From the NCBI RefSeq assembly GCF_001267405.1, contig NZ_CP012369.1, forward strand, positions 2,072,001 to 2,136,000: a stretch of 64,000 bases of DNA, read 5' to 3'. A program made the translations under genes and the position numbers. Numbering within the stretch: position 1 is the stretch's first letter; each line of letters opens with the position of its first letter. The notes beneath the pieces were generated by a model that was given only the letters and a program-made list of their open reading frames with translations, did not search any database and was not told the DNA's origin. Below are positions 1 through 7,675 of the stretch, in pieces. The DNA comes from Moorella thermoacetica (lineage in GTDB: Bacteria > Bacillota > DSM-521 > Neomoorellales > Neomoorellaceae).

Positions 1-1
1 C

Positions 2-580
2 CTGGACCAAACCACCCGGGTAAGCGGGAAAATCGTAGTCAGCGACGTGGAAGGCCGTCACTATGAGCTGGAAACCGCCCGGGGGCGCCTGGTCCTGGTT
101 CCGGATAAGGGCTATCCTGTCGCAGCCCAGGATCTAGAAAAATACGCCGGCCGGGAGGTAATCGTAGCCGGGGTAATAAGCGGGGAACCCAGCATGTATA
201 TGCGCGGTCCCTTGCTGCGGGTCCGGTCCGTCACCCCGGCCGGTGGCATACCGGCCCCTGCCACCCAGCTTACCAGCTTTACCATTGCCAGGCCCAACCT
301 GGTGGTTAAGGGCCAGCATCTGGCCTGGGTGGAGATCTGGGCTATACCGACAGGAACGGGGATAACGGAGAAGGATTATACCCTTCTCGGCCAGGCCGGC
401 AAGCAAGCGGAAACCAGCGGTGAACAGGTCTGGATCTTCCCCATCCCTAAAGAAACCATCCTGGCTACCGCGCTCTTCGCCCGGGGCTATGATGAACAAG
501 GCCGCGATGCCGGCAGGGTTTCCCTGCCTGTCGAAGGCGTCACTGCATTGAATAAAGCCCTGGGGACTGTGAGCAATTAA
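2..580 (+). CDS. Hypothetical protein, 5' end cut by window edge
   Basis: The reading frame is open from the first complete codon of the window, so this is the C-terminal part (about 192 residues) of a longer protein; the GTG at 47 is internal rather than a convincing start and has no ribosome binding site. The visible part is rich in short beta-strand-like stretches (for example REVIVAGVISGE and KIVVSDVEG) with glycines and prolines, which resembles OB-fold or Ig-like surface domains, but no family is recognised. No transmembrane segment is visible. A strong hairpin terminator follows within 15 bases of the stop, so it is the last gene of its transcript. Function unknown. Confidence 0.7.
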   Translation: MDQTTRVSGKIVVSDVEGRHYELETARGRLVLVPDKGYPVAAQDLEKYAGREVIVAGVISGEPSMYMRGPLLRVRSVTPAGGIPAPATQLTSFTIARPNLVVKGQHLAWVEIWAIPTGTGITEKDYTLLGQAGKQAETSGEQVWIFPIPKETILATALFARGYDEQGRDAGRVSLPVEGVTALNKALGTVSN

Positions 581-593
581 CCATCTGGCTACT

Positions 594-631
594 AAAGCTT
601 TAGCTCCGGTCAACCGGAGCTGAAGCTTTTT
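594..631 (+). terminator. Rho-independent terminator
   Basis: AGCTCCGGT and ACCGGAGCT form a 9-bp stem around a two-base centre, extended outward by AAGCTT-type pairs, and are followed by a T run. It lies 14 bases after the stop of the truncated first gene. Confidence 0.85.
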
Positions 632-815
632 AGTTAACATGTTTGGCGGCGGCCTTGCCAGACAGATTCGCTGATAATACTTGAGCCCTTTACCCCTTTT
701 AACCGCCGTGCCGGTATAGTACAAAAACGCCAGGAAACAATCCGCAATAACTTTGCCAATTTAATAACATTTGTGCAATCGTTTTAAGGCAAAATAATTC
801 CTGGAAGGTGAAGCC

Positions 816-1070
816 TTGCCTGCCTTTAAATTGTTAACCGTTTTCGTCTTGATGATGGTGCTTCTCTGGCTGCTGGCCCCGCTGGCACCGGTAATTTTCG
901 GGAGTTCATGCCTCCTCGCTATCATTTACCGTCTCAGCCCGGCCGCCTTCGAATTATTTTATCGCCACATATGGGAGTACTGCCTGCCCCTCTACCCGAG
1001 TCTTTTAATAATCGCCGGTGTTTGCGGGATACCCCTGGCGCAATTAATCCTTGACCGTCGACTTCTTTAA
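816..1070 (+). CDS. Small two-helix membrane protein
   Basis: An 84-residue protein with two clear hydrophobic segments (about residues 5-37 and 56-78) joined by a short polar and aromatic loop, so it should sit in the cytoplasmic membrane. The TTG at 816 is chosen because GGAAGGTG stands about five bases upstream; there is no ATG near. No family is recognised. It stands alone between a terminator upstream and the SdpR promoter downstream. The hydrophobic pattern and the ribosome binding site argue for a real gene, but there is no motif to suggest a role. Confidence 0.5.
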   Translation: MPAFKLLTVFVLMMVLLWLLAPLAPVIFGSSCLLAIIYRLSPAAFELFYRHIWEYCLPLYPSLLIIAGVCGIPLAQLILDRRLL

Positions 1071-1137
1071 AGGAGGAGTGGCCGGTTAGACCACTAGCGC
1101 GCCCCCCTCTTTGTTGTTTTTCTAATAGCCATTTCCC

Positions 1138-1166
1138 TTGACAAACAAGCTGGCGAAAGTTATATT
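1138..1166 (+). promoter_or_regulatory. Sigma-A type promoter for sdpR-sdpI
   Basis: Perfect -35 TTGACA (1138-1143), 17-base spacer, -10 TATATT (1161-1166). It lies about 50 bases upstream of the sdpR start. Confidence 0.85.
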
Positions 1167-1174
1167 GTGGTTAA

Positions 1175-1190
1175 TTAGATTTGTTTCTAA
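1175..1190 (+). promoter_or_regulatory. Putative SdpR operator
   Basis: TTAGA (1175-1179) and TCTAA (1186-1190) are perfect inverted half-sites separated by six bases. They sit just downstream of the -10 box, at the expected start of transcription, where an ArsR-fold repressor would block its own gene. SdpR in Bacillus subtilis is an autorepressor; binding here is inferred. Confidence 0.55.
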
Positions 1191-1218
1191 ATATCCCGGA
1201 AGGGAAGGATGAAAGGCC

Positions 1219-1530
1219 ATGGGGTTAAACACCCTCTTCAAGGCCCTGGGCGATGACACCCGCCGGGAAATCCTGCGCCGGCTGGCCCGGGGGGATATGG
1301 CCGCCGGAGAGATTGCCGCAGCCTTCGACCTCTCCTGGCCGACCATTTCCCACCACCTCAATGTCCTTAAGGAGGCGGGGCTGGTGCAGGATGAGAAAAA
1401 GGGCCAGTACGTCATCTATTCCCTGAACACCACTGTTTTTCAGGACATTGCAGGATGGCTCTTCGACATGCTGGGGATAATAACGGAGCGACAGCCAGCC
1501 AGAAAAGGGGGAGTTAAAGATGGAAAATAA
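1219..1530 (+). CDS. sdpR: ArsR-family autorepressor, SdpR type
   Basis: A 103-residue winged-helix protein. Residues 1-80 carry the ArsR fold with the recognition segment DLSWPTISHHLNVLKEAGL and the following wing KKGQYVIYSL. No metal-binding CXC motif of classical ArsR/SmtB sensors is present, which fits SdpR-type members that respond to a membrane partner instead of a metal. The next gene encodes an SdpI-family membrane protein and overlaps by 11 bases. In B. subtilis SdpI sequesters SdpR at the membrane when the SdpC toxin is present, which turns on the operon. A consensus promoter and a palindrome precede this gene, consistent with autorepression. No SdpC toxin gene is visible here. Confidence 0.88.
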   Translation: MGLNTLFKALGDDTRREILRRLARGDMAAGEIAAAFDLSWPTISHHLNVLKEAGLVQDEKKGQYVIYSLNTTVFQDIAGWLFDMLGIITERQPARKGGVKDGK

Positions 1531-2191
1531 GTACCGCGTTAGCAAGGAAATGATAACCCGTGACTGGCCCGCCCTGATGGTCCTGGTGGCCATGCTGGTC
1601 GCCGGCATCCTGGTCTACCCCCATCTCCCGGACCTGGTCCCGTCCCACTGGAACTTCCGGGGTGAAGTGGATAATTACTTCAACCGCTTCTGGGGCGCCT
1701 TCGCCCTGCCCCTGATGACCGGGGGCATTTACCTGCTCCTGCTTTTTGTCCCTTACCTGGATCCCAAGCGGGAAAACTATCCCCGCTTTGACCGGGCCTA
1801 CCAGGTAGTGCGCCTGGGGATGGTCTTCTTTATGGGGGGGATTTATGCCACCACCCTGGTCGTGGCCCTGGGCGGCCCGGCCAACCTGGTCGGCCGGGTA
1901 GTACCCTTGGCGATAGGATTGCTCTTTATCCTGATCGGCAACTACCTGCCCCAGGCGCGTCTCAATTACTTCTTCGGTATCCGTACACCCTGGACCCTGG
2001 CCAATGAGGAAGTCTGGCGGCGTACCCACCGCTTTTCCGGTTATACCTTTATCCTGGCCGGGTTCATGTTTATCGTCGCGGCCTTCCTGCCACCGCCGGC
2101 AAACTTCATCCTGGGCATGGCCGGCCCGGCCATAGCCGTAGTTAGTACCACGGTTTATTCTTATCTGGCCTTCCGCAGGGTGTCGCGGTAG
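1520..2191 (+). CDS. sdpI: SdpI-family membrane immunity/signalling protein
   Basis: A 223-residue integral membrane protein with about six hydrophobic segments. The N-terminal part has the DUF1648 pattern (LPDLVPSHWNFRGEVD, residues about 34-50: the typical P-x-H-x-N/D-x-x-G-x-x-D signature), and the C-terminal part has the SdpI pattern (NYFFGIRTPWTLANEEVWRRTHR), both hallmark segments of the family. The start overlaps the sdpR stop, indicating translational coupling. Family members protect against SdpC-like toxins and act as receptor for SdpR; many genomes carry the pair without the toxin, as here, so the trigger is unknown. Confidence 0.88.
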   Translation: MENKYRVSKEMITRDWPALMVLVAMLVAGILVYPHLPDLVPSHWNFRGEVDNYFNRFWGAFALPLMTGGIYLLLLFVPYLDPKRENYPRFDRAYQVVRLGMVFFMGGIYATTLVVALGGPANLVGRVVPLAIGLLFILIGNYLPQARLNYFFGIRTPWTLANEEVWRRTHRFSGYTFILAGFMFIVAAFLPPPANFILGMAGPAIAVVSTTVYSYLAFRRVSR

Positions 2192-2247
2192 GGGCTGGCC
2201 ACATGGAACCGGCGTTTTTGCTGCTGCACCAGCCGGTCTTACCCCTT

Positions 2248-2991
2248 TCAGCTACACTGGCTGTCCCCCGGCAGGTCGCAGGTCAGCAGCGTCTCCGAGG
2301 CTTCATCAGCCATAACTACCAGGCCGCCCTCGGGGTCGGCGATCAGGCTGTTTCCCAGGCTCACCATACCGATGTGGCTGCCCACGGCGTTGGCCAGGAG
2401 GACGTAGCAGTGGTTCTCCACCGCCCTGGCGATGGGCAGGGCACGGTTTTTGGGCAGCTTCCAGCGGGCCTCGCCCGGTTGGTAGTAGTGGGCGGAAAGG
2501 ATGAAGAGGGCCCGTGCTCCTTCCGCCGCTATCTGCCGGGCCAGTTCGGGGTAATTCTGATCGCGGCAGATGATGACCCCGAATTTGCTCCCCTTATAGT
2601 TAAAGACCAGATGCCCGGTGCCCGGGGTAAAATAGCGGGCCTCGGCGTCCGTCAGGTAGATCTTGCGGTAGGTATGGACGCTGCCGTCGGGCAGGAACAC
2701 CGAGGCGGAGTTGAACAATCGTTCGCCGGCAAACTCGGCCCGGCCGACAATCAAACCCACCCCCAGGTCTGCTGCTCTCCTGGCAATCCTGGCCAGGGCG
2801 CCCTCCAGCTCTTCCTTAAACCCCGGCCGGCCCAGGGCAGCCGGGTTATACCCCGTCAGGCCCATTTCCGGGAAAACCAGCAGTTCCACGCCCCGCCCGG
2901 CTGCTTCCCCGGCCAGGCGCAAGATTGTCGCCTCATTGACCGCCATGCTGTCGGCGATAAACATCTGGGCCGCACCTAGACGCAAAATCAT
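2248..2991 (-). CDS. Carbon-nitrogen hydrolase (nitrilase superfamily)
   Basis: A 247-residue cytoplasmic amidase-type enzyme. The Glu-Lys-Cys catalytic triad of the superfamily is complete: Glu42 in LLVFPEMGLTGY, Lys110 in YRKIYL, and Cys142 in IICRDQNYPE. The length and motif order match the beta-ureidopropionase/NAD-synthase-amidase-like branches, which cleave C-N bonds of small amides or N-carbamoyl compounds. The substrate cannot be told. The ATG at 2991 is crowded by the GGGGGC upstream, so a TTG two codons on is possible. It is convergent with sdpI and has no operon partner. Confidence 0.85.
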   Translation of the reverse strand: MILRLGAAQMFIADSMAVNEATILRLAGEAAGRGVELLVFPEMGLTGYNPAALGRPGFKEELEGALARIARRAADLGVGLIVGRAEFAGERLFNSASVFLPDGSVHTYRKIYLTDAEARYFTPGTGHLVFNYKGSKFGVIICRDQNYPELARQIAAEGARALFILSAHYYQPGEARWKLPKNRALPIARAVENHCYVLLANAVGSHIGMVSLGNSLIADPEGGLVVMADEASETLLTCDLPGDSQCS

Positions 2992-3435
2992 CGCCCCCGT
3001 GGTATTTTCGCTCCCATCTTGCGGATACTACTCCACATCTGCAGGTTGTGCTCAGCGTAAGTCACCCGGCTTGTGATTATCTTTGGTTTACCCTTATCTT
3101 TTTAGCTATATTTCCCGGAGTACCCAGCTCTCTGGTTACTGCTTCCAGCATTATTAAACCTGCATTACTTCCGGCAGAAATTATTCCCCCGCTTAAATTA
3201 TAAAATCCTGGCAGCTAGCATATCAAGATGTTTAGATAATAACCCCGATTAATTATCGCTACCGCCCTCCCCATCATGCCGCCTCCCTGGCGCAGCCTGT
3301 ATTGTACCACAAAGGAAGACCTGCAGCGATCCTGGTGATCTTCTCCCTGAACCTGCACGTAAGATTTACAACCCCAAAAAAGGAAAAGATTGTCCCGCGT
3401 CGAATCCTTATCAAAAATTCAAGGAGGGAGCCGCC
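2992..3435 (-). other. Non-coding stretch with a possible degraded reading frame
   Basis: There is no convincing gene. On the minus strand a frame open from 3214 down to a stop at 3077 reads like protein (it contains NLSGGIISAGSNAGLI and LEAVTREL), but it is closed by a stop just upstream and has no start with a ribosome binding site. It may be the tail of a decayed enzyme gene. The rest is AT-rich with no clear hairpin. Confidence 0.25.
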
Positions 3436-4017
3436 GTGGGAAGCAAAAAGATCTTGATGCTGGTCGGTGATTATGTGGAAGATTACGAGGTGATGGTGCC
3501 GTTCCAGGCCTTGCTGATGGTCGGGCATGCCGTCCATGCCGTCTGCCCCGGGAAAAAGGCCGGTGAAAGGGTGCGGACAGCCGTCCACGATTTTGAGGGC
3601 GATCAGACTTACAGCGAAAAACCGGGGCATAACTTTACCTTAAATGCGTCCTTCGACGATATTAAGGCCGCAGAATTTGACGCCCTGGTAATCCCCGGGG
3701 GACGGGCGCCGGAATATATCCGCCTCAATCCTGAAGTTCTGGAAATCGTAGGCCACTTTGCCCGGGCTAACAAGCCGATAGCCGCCATCTGTCATGGTCC
3801 CCAGGTGCTGGCGGCCGCCGGCGCTCTCGCGGGCAAAGCCTGCACCGCCTATCCGGCACTGAAACCGGAGGTTGAAAACGCCGGCGGCAGGTGGGTGGAG
3901 GTAGAGGTAGATCAAGCGGTAGTAGATGGGAATCTGGTCACCGCACCGGCCTGGCCCGCCCACCCGGAGTGGCTGGCCAAATTTTTACATGTGCTGGGCA
4001 CGAAAATAGAACCCTGA
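3436..4017 (+). CDS. DJ-1/PfpI family protein
   Basis: A 193-residue class I glutamine amidotransferase-like protein. The nucleophile elbow [14 protein letters not shown] places Cys119 next to His120, as in PfpI/YhbO-type proteins, and the acidic partner lies near Glu18 (VEDYEV). [16 protein letters not shown] is the family's ligand-loop signature. Members act as deglycases, chaperones or small-molecule hydratases; which applies here is not visible. The GTG at 3436 is well supported by AAGGAGGG five bases upstream. It is monocistronic and followed by a terminator. Confidence 0.9.
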   Translation: MGSKKILMLVGDYVEDYEVMVPFQALLMVGHAVHAVCPGKKAGERVRTAVHDFEGDQTYSEKPGHNFTLNASFDDIKAAEFDALVIPGGRAPEYIRLNPEVLEIVGHFARANKPIAAICHGPQVLAAAGALAGKACTAYPALKPEVENAGGRWVEVEVDQAVVDGNLVTAPAWPAHPEWLAKFLHVLGTKIEP

Positions 4018-4063
4018 CCTCCACAGGGACTGATTAAACGAGGAACGAGATTTTTGGTAATGA

Positions 4064-4093
4064 AAGCCCCCTTGCCAGGCAGGGGGTCTTTTT
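4064..4093 (+). terminator. Rho-independent terminator of the DJ-1/PfpI gene
   Basis: CCCCCT and AGGGGG pair around TGCCAGGC and are followed by TCTTTTT. It lies about 50 bases after the stop. Confidence 0.75.
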
Positions 4094-4363
4094 GTGCGGG
4101 CGGCAACCGGTCCCCGAAAGACCTGCCGCAGGGCGTGATGCGCCACCGGAACCGCGCTCTGTCGCTGACCGGTTTAACCAGCCTGGTTATAAATCCTATT
4201 TACGATAAGTACCATCCCGGCGCAGGTCAGGACTATCATCCCGACAGTCAAACCCGTAAAGGGTTCCGGGGACAGGGACCGGGTACTGCTGACCACACGC
4301 GAGGCATCCGGCCTACTGCTGGCCGGTTATAAACAAAAGACGCCGGCCGGGGCAAAAAGGGTA
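4094..4363 (-). other. Intergenic stretch, possible gene remnant
   Basis: A minus-strand frame open from 4326 to a stop at 4174 encodes a hydrophobic tail (FTGLTVGMIVLTCAGMVLIV) that looks like one transmembrane helix, but an upstream stop leaves no room for a normal start. It may be a fragment, given the broken genes nearby. Nothing else is seen. Confidence 0.2.
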
Positions 4364-4400
4364 CAGAAAAAGGGCCACGTCCTTCCGGATACGTGGCCCC
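4364..4400 (-). terminator. Rho-independent terminator of the SLH protein gene
   Basis: On the minus strand, GGGCCACGT and ACGTGGCCC form a 9-bp stem followed by TTTTTCTG. It lies about 85 bases after the SLH gene stop. Confidence 0.85.
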
Positions 4401-4482
4401 CTAGTCCTTTTTGACCTGCAACGGCCGAATCACGCGCCGGCTGGGGCTTGAATATCCCGCTCTGCCGTTTATAGCCTCACCC

Positions 4483-5889
4483 TTACATCTGCTGGCTCCC
4501 GGATGATTTTGCATCCGGTTGTGAGGGTGTCAGGGGTACTTCCGGTGCCGTCAGGGCCTCGGCAGGCACCTGGATCTTTACGCCACTGTTATACTGAAAA
4601 TCCGTAACCTTCACGTTGATGGTCATTGTTTCCAGGGGCACAATTTCTTCCTGGTATTTATCCGCAAAAGCGACCAGGCTGGTCATTTCCGAGGCATAAG
4701 TAAGATTGTCCTCCACGCCGATGGCTTCCACACCCCAGAAGGAAATGGACTTCAAGACGCCGCCGGCCTGGTTCAGGGCCTGCTCCATCTCCGTGGTCAA
4801 CCCTCCGGGCAGGGCCTTTATCAGGGCCTGCCAGTCGTCAATCCGGCCGTAGTAGGCGATACGGTGAACCTTATGCCCGTTCTCTATACCCTCACCCAAG
4901 TACTGGAAATGGAAGCTGTCCTTTAGCCCCGGCGGTAACCCTGCCGAGTTCCTGCTCTGTTCCACCAAGGCTTCCAGGTCCGGCAGGGCTCCTTTGGGCA
5001 GCTTCATCCACTGGGGTTTTTCCATACCGGGAGCCTCTACCTTCTGGTACATCGTCCCGTCCACCAGGTACTGTTCCATGGTCATCTGCATCTTACCGCC
5101 CGTTGACAGGTCTTTACCGGGCAGTTTCTCTACCGGCAAGCGAAGGGTCATGTCCACCTTCTGGTGCAGGCTCAGGGGATAGCTGAACTCGCTCTCGATA
5201 TTGCCCTGCATGATATTGCCCTGCATGGAAAAAACTGCCGGCACTTCCCCGGCCACCCCCGGCCGCAGGCGCACGCTTATAGCCATGCTGCCGGCGAATT
5301 TCAGGTCTTTGACCTTAGCCTGGGCCTGCTGGGCGGCCTGAGCAATCTTTTCCGCCTCCGGATCGCTGCCAAAAACCCCGGCCAGGAAAGCAATGCCTTC
5401 GTCCACGGTAAGGAATCCCCCGGCGTCCTGGCCGGGCTGCAGCAGGCCGGCCCGTACCAGCCAGGCATAGGGGGTATAACCCCAGCTCTCCCGCCCCAGG
5501 GACCCCTTTACCTCCGGCGCGGCGACACCGTCCGGCAACCCCAGGACCCGGGAAACCATCACCGCCGCTTCCAGCAGGCTGACCGGCTGGTCGGTGTGCA
5601 GGCCGCCGTCGGGGTAGCCCCTGATGACGCCCTTCTCCTTCAAAGCCATTACTGCCGGGCTGTACCAGGCATCCCCCTGGATATCAGCCTGGTTACCCTT
5701 CACCTGCATCCCCGCCGCCCGGGCCAGCAGGGCGGCAAACTCACCCCGGGTTATGGTCTTCCCCGGCGCCGGAGCCTGGGGAAATACCTGGCGGAGCTGG
5801 TCGCCGGTGACCGTCCCGGCCAGGGCGGCCGGCGCCAGGGCCAGGATCAGGCCCACAGCCAGTATCAACGCCTGAAACCACTTTTTCAT
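4483..5889 (-). CDS. Secreted S-layer-homology domain protein
   Basis: A 468-residue exported protein. Residues 1-24 are a signal peptide (MKKW, hydrophobic core, cleavage after ALA). Residues about 45-170 hold SLH-type repeats with the usual TRGEFAALLARA and GVIRGYPDGGLHTDQPVSLLEAAVM patterns, which bind pyruvylated cell-wall polymer. Residues about 185-455 form a LolA-like domain of the type that follows lipoprotein-like anchors (DUF6612-like: KVDMTLRLP, YLVDGTMYQK, WMKLP), similar in style to the protein at 30125-30838. A tandem in-frame 15-base duplication gives the repeated pentapeptide QGNIM. It is probably on the cell surface; the ligand is unknown. Confidence 0.8.
   Translation of the reverse strand: MKKWFQALILAVGLILALAPAALAGTVTGDQLRQVFPQAPAPGKTITRGEFAALLARAAGMQVKGNQADIQGDAWYSPAVMALKEKGVIRGYPDGGLHTDQPVSLLEAAVMVSRVLGLPDGVAAPEVKGSLGRESWGYTPYAWLVRAGLLQPGQDAGGFLTVDEGIAFLAGVFGSDPEAEKIAQAAQQAQAKVKDLKFAGSMAISVRLRPGVAGEVPAVFSMQGNIMQGNIESEFSYPLSLHQKVDMTLRLPVEKLPGKDLSTGGKMQMTMEQYLVDGTMYQKVEAPGMEKPQWMKLPKGALPDLEALVEQSRNSAGLPPGLKDSFHFQYLGEGIENGHKVHRIAYYGRIDDWQALIKALPGGLTTEMEQALNQAGGVLKSISFWGVEAIGVEDNLTYASEMTSLVAFADKYQEEIVPLETMTINVKVTDFQYNSGVKIQVPAEALTAPEVPLTPSQPDAKSSGSQQM
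5197..5226 (-). repeat. Tandem 15-bp duplication inside the SLH gene
   Basis: The 15-mer GATATTGCCCTGCAT occurs at 5197-5211 and immediately again at 5212-5226 without mismatch. It adds five residues in frame and looks like a recent slippage event. Confidence 0.9.
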
Positions 5890-6005
5890 ACTTTTCCCTT
5901 CTCCCCTTTCGCTGTTCTTCCCCCTGTACCTCTCTTATTGTTTAATAATTCTCTACCCTGCCAGATTTCTCCTGCCGGCCGGGGAAATTTATAGCAGAGA
6001 ATATC

Positions 6006-6482
6006 CTATCCTACATCCCTCCGGCTGAACGCCCATGCGGCCAGCAGCCCGAAGGCCAGGTAGCAGATCAGGGATGCCAGCAGCAAGCCCATCAAGTAGT
6101 ACCAGGAATCTACACTTATACGATCCACCACCCACCTGATGACCGGGCGGAAAAAGGAAGAGAACGCCAGGGGTAAAGGGCCCAAAAGGGGTAACAGCAT
6201 CACATTAGAAGCGCGTTTATAATCCCAGGTAAAGAAGACCAGGAAAAACAATCCTTCCAGAACCAGCACCAGGGCCAGGGAGAAAGCCAGGGATATGATT
6301 AGACTGACCCCGCCCCGGGGCGCAAACCAGCCCAGCCAGTGCGCCAGGCCGCCCGCAGCGATTACCAGGAGGCTGCCGCCTATTGTTAGCAACAGGCCGC
6401 CGGCAAATTTGCTGGCCACAATGGCGCCGGGGCTTACAGGCAGGGAGCGCAGCAAGCCCAGGCCCCTGTCTACTTCATCCTG
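6006..6482 (-). pseudogene. ABC-2 type transporter permease, N-terminus missing
   Basis: About 150 residues with four to five hydrophobic segments. It begins in mid-domain at GLGLLRSLPVSPGAIVASK, the conserved cytoplasmic segment after the first two helices of ABC-2 permeases; a normal member has about 230-260 residues. The frame continues upstream only as far as about 6485, where sequence belonging to an oppositely oriented EcfT gene begins. There is no in-frame start with a ribosome binding site before the homology starts and no ATPase gene alongside. It is therefore called a 5'-truncated fragment. The C-terminus (AAWAFSRRDVG) looks complete. Confidence 0.75.
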
Positions 6483-6485
6483 ATA

Positions 6486-7025
6486 ACATATACGGCCAAT
6501 ACCAATAAAAAAGTTGTTTTTACCCTGGTACCAGGCACCGGCATCGGCCGCATCACCGACGTGGGACTCAAGGCCTGCACCATGCTCGCTTTAAGGATGC
6601 TGGCCATGACTTCCACCATTCCCGTTCTCCTCGCCACCACCCCGCCCAAGGATATGATTGTCGCCTTTGTGGAAAAACTCAAGGTGCCCTATACTTACGC
6701 CCTGATGCTGGTAACCTCTTTAAGGTTTATTCCTACCCTGCAGGAAGAATTGAGCCTGGTCATCCAGGCCCAGCGGGCCCGGGCCTACGACCTGGAAGGC
6801 CGTAATATTATCAAGCGCTATCTGGCCCTCATCCCCCTAGCCATCCCTCTCCTCCTCATGTCTGTCCAGCGGGCCCGGACCATGGCCATCTCCATGGAAA
6901 CCCGCGCTTTTGGCGCCGGCCCCCGTACCAGCCTGCACACCTCGACCTTCCAGTTACTGGACATAAAGGTAATCTCTTCGTGCCTGCTCCTGACAGCCGT
7001 TCTGGCGGTTGTATCGCTGCATTAG
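6486..7025 (+). pseudogene. ECF transporter T component (CbiQ/EcfT type), N-terminus missing
   Basis: The C-terminal two thirds of an energy-coupling-factor transmembrane protein. Both cytoplasmic coupling motifs are present (QAQRARAYDLEG and SVQRARTMAISMETRAFG), as is the preceding ALRMLAMTSTIPVLLATTPP segment. Members normally have about 250-270 residues; homology here begins near residue 80-90 of the family, right at the junction with the reverse-oriented permease fragment. The only possible start is a GTG at 6561 without a good ribosome binding site. No EcfA ATPase or substrate-binding S component lies nearby. A strong terminator follows. Called a truncated remnant. Confidence 0.8.
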
Positions 7026-7059
7026 CCCCGGTATCGTAACCGGGGCTAATGCGTTTTTT
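7021..7059 (+). terminator. Rho-independent terminator
   Basis: ATTAGCCCCGGT and ACCGGGGCTAAT form a perfect 12-bp stem with a six-base loop, followed by GCGTTTTTT. It overlaps the stop codon of the EcfT remnant. Confidence 0.95.
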
Positions 7060-7107
7060 GCAACAGGTATCGGGCGAGTTTTAATGTATAAGGATATTGG
7101 GGATTCC

Positions 7108-7136
7108 TTGACTGGAATTATTTTCAAGCATATACT
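7108..7136 (+). promoter_or_regulatory. Promoter of the toxin-antitoxin locus
   Basis: TTGACT (7108-7113), 17-base spacer, TATACT (7131-7136). It lies about 45 bases upstream of the antitoxin start. Confidence 0.8.
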
Positions 7137-7153
7137 TAAGGTAAACTTAAGTT
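7134..7153 (+). promoter_or_regulatory. Putative antitoxin operator
   Basis: ACTTAAG (7134-7140) is followed by the perfect palindrome AACTTAAGTT (7144-7153), giving two CTTAAG cores ten bases apart across the -10 and the transcription start. Phd/VapB antitoxins bind such paired sites to repress their own operon; binding is inferred. Confidence 0.5.
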
Positions 7154-7182
7154 CTAACTAATACCTTCTTGGGGGGAACGCA

Positions 7183-7443
7183 TTGGAATTTATTACCAGC
7201 AAGGAACTACGTGTTTATGCTGGAAAGATATTAGAGAAGGTTAGGGCCGGGGAACGTTTTGCCATTACACATCGGGGTAAGCCTGTGGCATGGCTAATAC
7301 CCTTTGAAAATGACACTCCCGAAGAATTTTCCCCTCTCCCCTATCATGAGGCGTGGGCAGATATTGAACGGGCCCTGGAAGCCAGCGAGCCATATTACCC
7401 CGAGTGGCACGAAGCTCTCAAGGAAAGCAGGCGGCAAAAGTGA
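7183..7443 (+). CDS. vapB: Phd/YefM-type antitoxin
   Basis: An 86-residue protein. Residues 1-45 match the Phd/YefM N-terminal DNA-binding fold (ITSKELRVYAGKILEKVRAGERFAITHRGKPVAWLIP); the acidic, aromatic C-terminal half is the toxin-binding tail. The TTG at 7183 is chosen because of GGGGGGAA about five bases upstream. The stop overlaps the start of the PIN-domain toxin by four bases (GTGA). Because the toxin is disrupted by an IS21 element, the antitoxin is now probably free of its partner but may still repress the promoter. Confidence 0.85.
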   Translation: MEFITSKELRVYAGKILEKVRAGERFAITHRGKPVAWLIPFENDTPEEFSPLPYHEAWADIERALEASEPYYPEWHEALKESRRQK

Positions 7444-7568
7444 TATTCGTAGATTCTGATGTATTACTAATCGACCTGCGCTATCGCCGTGACCCTAAGT
7501 ATAAAGAAAACGCTGCTTTTTTAGCCGGGCTCAAGCACGGCAAGCAACAGGGTATTACATCTATCTTC

Positions 7569-7574
7569 AATGTT
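7569..7574. repeat. Target-site duplication, left copy
   Basis: AATGTT directly precedes the left end of the IS21 element and recurs at 10033-10038 directly after the right end. Confidence 0.85.
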
Positions 7575-7601
7575 TGTAGATCGTAAAATAGAATTGACCC
7601 A
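7575..7601 (+). repeat. IS21 left terminal inverted repeat
   Basis: Begins TGTAGATCGTAAAATAGAA and ends TTGACCCA. It matches the right end with a one-base gap and a few mismatches; the last 15 bases are identical. Confidence 0.85.
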
Positions 7602-7675
7602 GGATCGTCAAATAAAACTGACCCACCTTGTGATAAAATCTCCCCTGAGAGGGGGAGGAAAAAGAGGTGGTCAGC

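Noticed and set aside
2203-2979. Long plus-strand frame of 258 codons
   Set aside because: It is antisense to the nitrilase-family gene, whose catalytic triad is intact; the plus-strand product has no recognisable motif.
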